This document shows positions 5,636-11,596 of a stretch of DNA of 11,596 nt, piece by piece. Below the pieces are notes generated by a model. That model saw only the letters and a program-made list of their open reading frames with translations. It was not told where the DNA came from and ran no database searches. The position numbers and the translations under genes were made by a program. Each line of letters starts with the position of its first letter. The stretch's first letter is position 1. The stretch comes from an uncultured Prevotella sp. (GTDB lineage Bacteria > Bacteroidota > Bacteroidia > Bacteroidales > Bacteroidaceae). The stretch lies in NCBI GenBank assembly GCA_900551985.1, contig URYG01000092.1, forward strand, positions 1 through 11,596. Reading direction: 5' to 3'.

Positions 5636-5673
5636 GATAATTATGATATGAAGACCCCCTCTAATGTCAATAG

Positions 5674-5717
5674 AAAAAGGGTTGCAATCCTCGAAAAGAT
5701 GGATTGCAGCCCTTTAT
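5674..5717. terminator. Terminator-like hairpin downstream of alaS (hairpin copy B)
   Basis: AAAGGGTTGCAATCC (5676-5690) pairs with GGATTGCAGCCCTTT (5701-5715) with one wobble pair and a 10-nt loop. On the minus strand the stem is followed by a T run, as expected for ending alaS transcription. It matches the hairpin at 4311-4354 at 40 of 44 positions. Confidence 0.8.
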
Positions 5718-5727
5718 ACCTTATTAT

Positions 5728-5762
5728 ATATATGATAGAGCTAAGATAACTCTATCATATAT
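5728..5762 (-). terminator. Second hairpin directly after alaS
   Basis: ATATATGATAGAG (5728-5740) pairs perfectly with CTCTATCATATAT (5750-5762) around a 9-nt loop, 18 bases after the alaS stop codon. It is AT-rich and not followed by a clean T run. It may stabilise the 3' end of the mRNA or act together with the next hairpin as a tandem terminator. Confidence 0.5.
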
Positions 5763-5779
5763 TCATTTCTGGAAGCTGA

Positions 5780-8443
5780 TTACAGCTGAGCCAACTCTAC
5801 AACCTTATCTACTGCAGCACTCAAGCCGTCCTTGTTCTTACCGCCAGCCTGAGCATAGTGAGGCTGACCGCCACCGCCGCCCTGAATCAGCTTGGCAGCT
5901 TCGCGAATCATCTTACCGGCGTTCAAACCGTGATCCTTAACCATATCATCGCTGAACATCACGCTGAGCATAGGCTTGTCGTTGTGGTAAGAACCTACCA
6001 CACAGATCATGTTCTCTGGCAAAGCCTCGCGAACCTTGAATACCAAATCCTTGGCAGCTGCTGGCTCCATAGGCAATACGGCTGTAACAACCTTCACACC
6101 ATTGATTTCTCTTGCATTCTCTACAAGCTTATCCTTGGTGCGCTCCACAGCCTGAGCCTGGAACTTCTCTACGTCCTTCTTCAAGGCATCGTGCTCGTCG
6201 ATGTACTTTCTGATGACACCCTCGAGATCCTTGGCGTTGTTGAACAAGCCCTTCAAGGCTACGATTGTATCCTGCAAACCGTAGATTGCCTCCTCGCAAG
6301 CCTTGCCTGTCAAAGCTTCGATACGGCGGATGCCGGCTGCTACACTGCTCTCGGAGATAATCTTGAAGAAACCAATCTTACCGGTACTCTTGGTGTGAAT
6401 ACCACCACAGAACTCAGCAGATGGACCGAAGCGAACCACACGAACCTTGTCGCCATACTTCTCACCGAAGAGGGCGATAGCGCCAAGCTCCTTAGCCTCC
6501 TCGATAGGAGTATCGCGGTGCTCATCCAATGGATAGTCGGCACGGATCATCTCGTTTACCATGCGCTCTACCTTACGGAGCTCCTCGTCTGTTACCTTCT
6601 GGAAGTGAGAGAAGTCGAAACGCAATGTATCCTTATCTACATAAGAACCCTTCTGCTCTACGTGCTCGCCCAAAACCTGCTTCAGGCAGTAGTCGAGCAA
6701 GTGGGTAGCTGTATGGTTGACAGCGCTTCCCTCGCGGCTCTCGATATCTACGCAAGCCATGAAATCAGCGTTTACATCCTTTGGCAACTCCTTTACGATG
6801 TGGATGCTCTGGTTGTTCTCGCGCTTGGTATCGATAACCTGAATGGTCTCATTCTCGCTAACGAGCACACCCTTGTCGCCAACCTGTCCACCCATCTCAC
6901 CATAGAATGGGGTGTTGTCGAGTACCAACTCATAGAAGGTGTTCTTCTTCTGAGTCACCTTGCGGTAGCGCAGGATGTGGCACTCATATTCTGTATAGTC
7001 GTAACCCACGAAGTTCTGGTCGCCTTCCTTCAAGACTTCCCAGTCGCCGTTCTCTACGGCAGCAGCATTGCGGGCACGCTCTTTCTGCTTCTTCATCTCC
7101 TCGTCGAAGCCTGCAGCATCTACGGTGTAACCATTCTCACGGCAGATCAACTCTGTAAGGTCGAGAGGGAAACCGTATGTATCGAAGAGGCGGAATGCGC
7201 TCACGCCATCAAGCTGAGTCTCGCCATGAGCCTTGAGCTCGTCCATATCGCCATTGAGGAGGTTGATACCCTTCTCCAAGGTGCGGAGGAATGAATCCTC
7301 TTCCTCTTTCATCACGCGGGTGATGAGTTCCTGCTGAGCTGGCAACTCTGGGAAGGCTGCACCCATCTGCTCTACCAATACATTGACGAGCTTGTACATG
7401 AATGCCTGCTTCTGACCGAGGAATGTGTAAGCGTAACGTACGGCACGGCGCAAGATGCGGCGGATTACGTAACCTGCCTTGGCATTACTTGGCAACTGAC
7501 CATCGGCGATAGAGAAGGCTACGGCACGGAGGTGGTCGGCGCAAACACGCATAGCGATGTCAATCTTCTCCTGCTCATCCTTGCCCTCACCGTTTTCACC
7601 TGTAGGAGTAGTGAAGCCGTACTTCTTGCCAGAGATAGCCTCGATTTCCTTGATGATAGGCTGGAAGATATCTGTATCATAGTTAGAGTGCTTGTCCTGC
7701 AACATGCGAACCAGGCGCTCGAAGCCCATACCTGTATCGATTACGTTCATTGACAATGGCTCGAGAGAACCGTCAGCCTTGCGGTTGTACTGCATGAACA
7801 CGATGTTCCAGATTTCGATGACCTGAGGGTTATCCTTGTTTACCAACTCGCGACCTGGAACCTGAGCCTTCTCCTCTGGAGTACGAGAATCCACGTGAAT
7901 CTCAGAGCAAGGACCACAAGGACCTGTATCGCCCATCTCCCAGAAGTTATCGTGCTTGTTACCATTGATGATATGGTCTGCAGGAACGTGCTTAGCCCAG
8001 TAGCTGGCTGCCTCGTCGTCGCGCTTCAAACCTTCTTCCTCGCTACCCTCGAACACGGTAACATAGAGGTCGGCAGGATTGAGTTTCAACACCTCGGTCA
8101 GGTACTCCCAAGCCATATCGATGGCGCCCTCCTTAAAGTAGTCGCCAAAGCTCCAGTTACCGAGCATCTCGAACATGGTGTGGTGGTAAGTATCGTGACC
8201 TACCTCTTCGAGGTCGTTGTGCTTACCGCTTACACGGAGACATTTCTGAGTATCAACACGACGAACATCCTTTCCTGGGTCTTTTGTACCGAGGATGATG
8301 TCTTTCCACTGGTTCATACCAGCGTTTGTAAACATCAGCGTTGGGTCATCCTTGATAACCATAGGAGCTGATGGAACAATCTTGTGGCCCTTACCTTCGA
8401 AGAATTTCTTGAAGGATTCGCGCACTTCATTAGCTGTCATCAT
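5780..8443 (-). CDS. alaS: Alanyl-tRNA synthetase
   Basis: A full-length class II alanyl-tRNA synthetase of 887 residues that joins alanine to tRNA-Ala in the cytosol and removes mischarged serine or glycine. The N-terminal aminoacylation domain (about 1-250) shows MFTNAGMNQWK, the HHTMFEMLGNWSFGDYFK block and the NVIDTGMGFERL motif. The tRNA-binding domain covers about 250-460. The editing domain (about 560-720) keeps its zinc ligands: H577 and H581 in HTATH, and C679 and H683 in CGGIH. The C-terminal C-Ala/DHHA1 domain carries the glycine-rich GGGGGQPHYAQAGGK (855-869). The ATG at 8443 is followed by a second ATG; either could be used, and no strong Shine-Dalgarno is present, as is usual in Bacteroidetes. 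It diverges from a MerR-type regulator and shares a promoter region with it. Confidence 0.98.
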   Translation of the reverse strand: MMTANEVRESFKKFFEGKGHKIVPSAPMVIKDDPTLMFTNAGMNQWKDIILGTKDPGKDVRRVDTQKCLRVSGKHNDLEEVGHDTYHHTMFEMLGNWSFGDYFKEGAIDMAWEYLTEVLKLNPADLYVTVFEGSEEEGLKRDDEAASYWAKHVPADHIINGNKHDNFWEMGDTGPCGPCSEIHVDSRTPEEKAQVPGRELVNKDNPQVIEIWNIVFMQYNRKADGSLEPLSMNVIDTGMGFERLVRMLQDKHSNYDTDIFQPIIKEIEAISGKKYGFTTPTGENGEGKDEQEKIDIAMRVCADHLRAVAFSIADGQLPSNAKAGYVIRRILRRAVRYAYTFLGQKQAFMYKLVNVLVEQMGAAFPELPAQQELITRVMKEEEDSFLRTLEKGINLLNGDMDELKAHGETQLDGVSAFRLFDTYGFPLDLTELICRENGYTVDAAGFDEEMKKQKERARNAAAVENGDWEVLKEGDQNFVGYDYTEYECHILRYRKVTQKKNTFYELVLDNTPFYGEMGGQVGDKGVLVSENETIQVIDTKRENNQSIHIVKELPKDVNADFMACVDIESREGSAVNHTATHLLDYCLKQVLGEHVEQKGSYVDKDTLRFDFSHFQKVTDEELRKVERMVNEMIRADYPLDEHRDTPIEEAKELGAIALFGEKYGDKVRVVRFGPSAEFCGGIHTKSTGKIGFFKIISESSVAAGIRRIEALTGKACEEAIYGLQDTIVALKGLFNNAKDLEGVIRKYIDEHDALKKDVEKFQAQAVERTKDKLVENAREINGVKVVTAVLPMEPAAAKDLVFKVREALPENMICVVGSYHNDKPMLSVMFSDDMVKDHGLNAGKMIREAAKLIQGGGGGQPHYAQAGGKNKDGLSAAVDKVVELAQL

Positions 8444-8522
8444 ATTATCTTTTATATTAATCTTTTTTAATTCTCAAATGTTGTTTCAGAGGCTGTATTT
8501 CTCCTCTGTTTTGATTATTTTT

Positions 8523-8536
8523 TGCCCTTAAGGGCA
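8523..8536. promoter_or_regulatory. Perfect 14-bp palindrome in the alaS leader, candidate operator
   Basis: TGCCCTTAAGGGCA at 8523-8536 is perfectly self-complementary. It lies about 15 bp downstream of the predicted alaS transcription start and 80 bp before its start codon, so a bound protein could block elongation or initiation. The adjacent MerR-type regulator is a natural candidate. It could also fold as a short hairpin in the leader RNA. Confidence 0.45.
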
Positions 8537-8552
8537 TTTTCTTCCGAAAAAC

Positions 8553-8584
8553 TTTGCAAAGATAAGAAGAATTGCTTAATTTTG
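8553..8584 (+). promoter_or_regulatory. Promoter of the MerR-type regulator
   Basis: TTTG at 8553-8556, a 20-bp spacer, then TAATTTTG at 8577-8584, an exact fit to TTTG-N20-TAnnTTTG. Transcription should start near 8590, giving a leader of about 34 nt. Its -7 box lies directly beside the -33 box of alaS and the reverse, so only one polymerase could bind at a time. Confidence 0.75.
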
Positions 8585-8588
8585 CAAC
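8557..8588 (-). promoter_or_regulatory. alaS promoter
   Basis: On the minus strand the -7 box TATCTTTG (8564-8557) is preceded, after 20 bp, by TTG (8587-8585). This implies an alaS leader of about 108 nt. It overlaps the merR-like promoter almost completely. Confidence 0.65.
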
Positions 8589-8623
8589 AAAATTAATTAT
8601 TTTTGAAATTAAAGTTTGGAAAA

Positions 8624-8971
8624 ATGGCTTTAAATACAGATAAAAACGTAAAATTGTACTATTCCATCAAGGAAGTGGCTGAGGAAGTGGGTGTAACGGA
8701 GTCAACTCTCCGTTATTGGGAAAAGGAGTTTCCTTTCCTCAGACCTAAGGTGGGTGTGAACAAGGTGCGTCAATATTCTGACAAGGATATTGAGCAGGTG
8801 AAACTCATCTATAACCTGATCAAGGTGAAGGGATTCAAGATTGCTGCGGCACGTAAGTATCTGAGTCAAAACAGAACGGGTGCCGAGAAATCGTCTGACG
8901 TTCTCGACACCCTCATTTCTGTAAGAGATCAGCTCAAGGAACTCAAGAAACAGCTCGACGGACTGGTTTAA
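8624..8971 (+). CDS. MerR-family transcriptional regulator, short form
   Basis: A 115-residue DNA-binding protein. The N-terminal winged helix-turn-helix of the MerR family covers about residues 11-82 (YYSIKEVAEEVGVTESTLRYWE, then VRQYSDKDIEQVKLIYNLIK). The C-terminal part (about 90-113) is a short helix rich in K, L and Q that probably forms the antiparallel dimer coiled coil. There is no room for a ligand-binding domain and no cysteine pair for metal sensing, so its signal is unknown. The ATG at 8624 is chosen over an in-frame TTG at 8603, which would lie almost at the transcription start. It is divergent from alaS and shares interlocked promoters with it. Control of alaS and of itself is likely but inferred. 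Short MerR proteins of this kind are widespread in Bacteroidetes. Confidence 0.9.
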   Translation: MALNTDKNVKLYYSIKEVAEEVGVTESTLRYWEKEFPFLRPKVGVNKVRQYSDKDIEQVKLIYNLIKVKGFKIAAARKYLSQNRTGAEKSSDVLDTLISVRDQLKELKKQLDGLV

Positions 8972-8987
8972 TACTTTGTTTTTGGAA

Positions 8988-9014
8988 CATTGAGCTTTGA
9001 TCATTGAGCTTTGA
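8988..9014. repeat. Short tandem repeat, CATTGAGCTTTGA x2
   Basis: Two exact copies of the 13-mer (8988-9000 and 9002-9014) separated by one base, in the gap between the MerR-type gene and the end of the convergent pectinesterase gene. A function is not apparent; it may vary in copy number between strains. Confidence 0.8.
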
Positions 9015-9041
9015 ACTTTATGATTAGTAAAGAGTAGGGGA

Positions 9042-10031
9042 TTACCAGCATTCTTCGCCGAAGACCTCGGCGATGGTAATCTTGCTGGCCTCTTTCTTGC
9101 TGAGCTGATGGCTCCAGGCTACTCTGCCCTTGGTGGATGCACCTGGACCATAGTTCTTGTATTCGCTGTACTCGGCAGTTTCTTCATTCTTCGGGTTGCG
9201 CCAGTTGTCCCAACCTGCAGGTGTGATGTGGCTGCCCATCTCGCAATTCATGAAGAGGGTCTTGGCGTATGGGCGCCAAGGACGACCTAGATATACCTTG
9301 TCAACACCCGCATCAGCTGTCAGCTTGCACTTGTTGAAGACATAACCGTATTTCTGACCAGCAGGGCTGGATGCGGCTGTGATGTAACTGTTTGCCTTGC
9401 TGTGAATCTCACAATTCTCAAACCATGCCAAGCTAGGACCGAAGATGAAATCGGTGGTTCCCTCGATATAGCAGTCGTAGAAGGCGATGCGGGAGCCTGC
9501 CTTGCCGGTATAAACGGTATCCTGATTACCCAGAAGACGGCAGTTCTGTACCAGCACATGGTCGCCCTCGATGTGGAGCGAAACAGCCTGTCCCAGTTTG
9601 GCGGCATTATTTTCGATGGTGATGTTCTTCAGTGTGATGTAGCTACCTTCTACCTTGAGGGTATAGGTGCGGAAGGTTCCCATCTTCTTGCCTTTGGCAG
9701 ATGCATCTGAGTCGAGTCCGCCGATAGGCATCAGAATATTGGCATGGTCATCCCAGGTGATGATGGTCTGGTCGCGGTCTTCTCCGCAGATCGTGATGTT
9801 GGTGAGCCATGATGGGATGATGAGTTTCTCCTTATACACGCCCTTTTTCACATAGATTACCTTGGTGTATTCCATAAAGGCACGGCATACCTGGATGGCT
9901 TCGTCTATGGTGCGGAATTCGCCCGTGCCATCTCGCGAAACAACCAGTGTATCAGGATTATCGTACTTGTTAGCAGCAGTCAGAGGCAGCATCGCCAACA
10001 TCATCAGGAATGATAAAAAAAGCTTTTTCAT
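9042..10031 (-). CDS. Pectinesterase (carbohydrate esterase family 8), secreted
   Basis: A 329-residue pectin methylesterase that removes methyl groups from homogalacturonan in pectin, so that lyases or hydrolases can cut the chain. An N-terminal signal peptide (about 1-20, MKKLFLSFLMMLAMLPLTAA) indicates export to the periplasm or beyond. There is no lipobox cysteine. The rest is a right-handed beta-helix with the family motifs: GQAVSL with Q148, GNQDTVY with Q170 and D171, GTTDFIFG with D194, and LGRPWRPYAKTLF with R250 and W252. These give the two catalytic aspartates and the arginine. Length and motifs indicate an intact enzyme. It stands alone between a regulator and a stringent-response gene rather than in a polysaccharide utilisation locus; no SusC/SusD pair or pectate lyase is visible. 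The leader before the ATG is very A-rich, as is common for well-translated Bacteroidetes genes. Confidence 0.94.
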   Translation of the reverse strand: MKKLFLSFLMMLAMLPLTAANKYDNPDTLVVSRDGTGEFRTIDEAIQVCRAFMEYTKVIYVKKGVYKEKLIIPSWLTNITICGEDRDQTIITWDDHANILMPIGGLDSDASAKGKKMGTFRTYTLKVEGSYITLKNITIENNAAKLGQAVSLHIEGDHVLVQNCRLLGNQDTVYTGKAGSRIAFYDCYIEGTTDFIFGPSLAWFENCEIHSKANSYITAASSPAGQKYGYVFNKCKLTADAGVDKVYLGRPWRPYAKTLFMNCEMGSHITPAGWDNWRNPKNEETAEYSEYKNYGPGASTKGRVAWSHQLSKKEASKITIAEVFGEECW

Positions 10032-10085
10032 TGTTTTGTTTGTTTTTGTTTTAATGATTGTAGTTTATTCGTTTTGATGAAAATC

Positions 10086-10116
10086 AGGAGCTGGAAGCAG
10101 CAGGCTTCCAGCTCCT
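10086..10116 (-). terminator. Terminator hairpin downstream of the RelA/SpoT gene
   Basis: AGGAGCTGGAAGC (10086-10098) pairs perfectly with GCTTCCAGCTCCT (10104-10116) with a 5-nt loop. On the minus strand it is followed by TGATTTTC. It lies between the end of the RelA/SpoT gene and the start of the pectinesterase gene, so the two are probably transcribed separately. A clear TAnnTTTG promoter for the pectinesterase was not found in this gap. Confidence 0.75.
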
Positions 10117-10178
10117 AATTTCAAATGATATCATCTTTGTTCTTTTTTGATGATGATTCCATCTCTATTCTTTTCAGA

Positions 10179-11596
10179 TTACAAGATTCTCTGCACTTCC
10201 TGCAGATCCTCAATCGTCTTGAGCTTATCCATGATGATCTTCACTTCATCACGGTCGTGAATACGAAGTTCGATGGTTCCGTCAAAGATTCCGTTATCGC
10301 TGCTGATGGTAAGCTTATGGATGTTGATGCCCAACTGGTCGCTGATTACACGGCTCACATCCAGAAGCATACCCTTGCGGTCGATACCCTTGATTTCGAT
10401 GGTGGCATCAAAGAGCATCTGCTTGTGCATATCCCACTTGGCATCCACGATACGGTTGCCGAAGCTTGATTTCAGCTTGGCTGCTACGTTGCACGAACGC
10501 TTGTGAATCTCGATGCGGTTCTTGTTGTCGATGAATCCCATCACGTCGTCGCCTGGAATGGCGTGACAGCAGGATGGGAAGATAAACTGGTTGATGTTTT
10601 CTTCGGTCAGGATGAGCGGCTTCTTCTTGTTGAAATCCTTGCCCACCACAAAGAGTTCCTGTGGCTTTACGATGCCGCCTGTTTCCTCCTTCTGCTTGTT
10701 CTTGCCCAGGAATGGGATGTAGTCGCGCCAGCTAGAAGATTGCTTCTGCTTTTTGGTCTTGCCCTGCAGTTCATCGAGGTCTTTCTCTCCGAGCAGGATG
10801 CAGTGCTCGCCTAGTGACTGGAAGAAGTTGTCGCGCTTCTGGATATTGTGGAGTTCGCAGAGCTTGTCCACTACCGAGTTGGTCATCTCTAAGTTGTTTT
10901 TCTGCAGCCATTCGGTGAGGATGCTCTCACCCTTCTTCTGCACTTCGCGGGAGTCACGGCGTAATATCGCCATGATCTTGCTCTTTGCCTTGGCTGTGCT
11001 TACGAAGTTCACCCATGCAGGCTGCACGTGCTGACTCTTGGAGGTAAGGATTTCCACCTGGTCGCCGCTGTTCAGCTTGTGGCTCAGAGGCACCAGCTTG
11101 TGGTTTACCTTGGCTCCGATGCAGTGGCTGCCCAGGAAGGTATGTATTTGGAAGGCGAAGTCGAGTGCAGTACATCCGGCAGGCATCGTGATGATTTCTC
11201 CCTTCGGGGTGAAGACGAAGATTTCGGATGCATAGAGATTGAGCTTGATGGCATCGAGAAAGTCCATCGCATCTGGCTGCGGATCGTCCAGAATCTCCTT
11301 GATGGTGCTCAGCCAGTCGTTCAGTTCATTTTCATCTTCGGTATATTCGCCACCCTCCTTGTATTTCCAGTGGGCTGCGAATCCCTTTTCTGCTACCTCG
11401 TCCATGCGGTCGGAGCGAATCTGTACCTCAATCCAGCGTCCCTGCTTACTCATCAGGGTAACGTGGAGTGCCTGGTATCCGTTGGCCTTCGGATGGTTCA
11501 GCCAGTCGCGCAGACGGTCGGGATGGCTCTTGTAAATCTTGCTGATGGCTACATATACGTTGAAACATTCGTTCACCTCGTTGGCGCGCACCGAAT
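10179..11596 (-). CDS. RelA/SpoT-family (p)ppGpp synthetase/hydrolase, C-terminal part (5' end outside window)
   Basis: This is the last 470 or so residues of a long RSH protein that makes, and probably degrades, (p)ppGpp in the stringent response; the frame stays open to the right edge. It begins inside the synthetase domain (RLRDWLNHPKANGYQALHVT, then EVQIRSDRMDEVAEKGFAAHW). A TGS domain follows (about 122-183 of the visible part, IFVFTPKGEIITMPAGCTALD). After a helical region come a cysteine-rich segment (FPSCCHAIPGDDVMGF and HKRSCNVA) and a C-terminal ACT domain (about 392-470, IEIKGIDRKGMLLDVSRVI). These parts regulate the enzyme in response to the ribosome. The N-terminal HD hydrolase domain is not in the window, so RelA-type and bifunctional Rel-type cannot be separated here. 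Confidence 0.96.
   Translation of the reverse strand, partial: SVRANEVNECFNVYVAISKIYKSHPDRLRDWLNHPKANGYQALHVTLMSKQGRWIEVQIRSDRMDEVAEKGFAAHWKYKEGGEYTEDENELNDWLSTIKEILDDPQPDAMDFLDAIKLNLYASEIFVFTPKGEIITMPAGCTALDFAFQIHTFLGSHCIGAKVNHKLVPLSHKLNSGDQVEILTSKSQHVQPAWVNFVSTAKAKSKIMAILRRDSREVQKKGESILTEWLQKNNLEMTNSVVDKLCELHNIQKRDNFFQSLGEHCILLGEKDLDELQGKTKKQKQSSSWRDYIPFLGKNKQKEETGGIVKPQELFVVGKDFNKKKPLILTEENINQFIFPSCCHAIPGDDVMGFIDNKNRIEIHKRSCNVAAKLKSSFGNRIVDAKWDMHKQMLFDATIEIKGIDRKGMLLDVSRVISDQLGINIHKLTISSDNGIFDGTIELRIHDRDEVKIIMDKLKTIEDLQEVQRIL

Noticed and set aside
5563..5650. CRISPR array or Fur box
   Set aside because: The repeats are only 12-14 bp with irregular spacing and no spacers, so this is not CRISPR. 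The GATAAT-like content recalls a Fur box, but the match to the 7-1-7 form is incomplete and the downstream gene has no link to iron.
5858..7294. Long plus-strand open frame of 478 codons antisense to alaS
   Set aside because: Its product is rich in L, V, H and C with no recognisable domain. It lies wholly within the highly conserved alaS gene, whose codon pattern opens the opposite frame.
8702..9004. 100-codon minus-strand frame opposite the MerR-type gene
   Set aside because: It is a shadow of the clear winged helix-turn-helix gene on the plus strand.

Overview
The window looks like a Bacteroidales chromosome, most likely Prevotella or Segatella. The protein sequences, the moderate GC content and several promoters of the Bacteroidetes sigma-ABfr type (TTTG or TTG, about 19-20 bp, then TAnnTTTG) all point that way. 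Genus-level placement is inference.

Left third (1-3690): the 3' end of an N-acetylmuramoyl-L-alanine amidase gene is followed directly by a compact element of about 3.5 kb. The element holds three overlapping tyrosine recombinase genes on the minus strand, each with a complete R-K-H-R-H-Y catalytic set. They have their own promoter, and an exact 31-bp inverted repeat bounds the element (113-143 and 3632-3662). This matches the Recombinase-In-Trio (RIT) class of mobile elements. Each end carries a mirrored set of a 10-bp motif (consensus CTTGTGATAA) that looks like the recombinase-binding sites. The left repeat supplies the last nine codons and the stop of the amidase, so the element sits exactly at the 3' end of that gene. 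It has probably separated the amidase from its original terminator, now at 3767-3810.

Middle (3700-5720): a well-formed promoter drives two tiny membrane proteins of 75 and 35 aa that are translationally coupled. Convergent to them is a stand-alone P-loop ATPase of the archaeal-ATPase/AAA_2 type with a C-terminal winged helix. Nearly identical 44-nt hairpin terminators lie on both sides of the ATPase gene. Three GATTATCATAAA repeats lie over and upstream of its promoter.

Right half (5720-11596): ordinary chromosomal genes. alaS (alanyl-tRNA synthetase, minus) and a short MerR-type regulator (plus) diverge from interlocked, overlapping promoters, which suggests shared control. Next are a secreted family CE8 pectinesterase (minus) and the C-terminal part of a RelA/SpoT (p)ppGpp enzyme (minus) that runs off the right edge. 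The main finding is the RIT-like element with its structured ends and precise insertion point.
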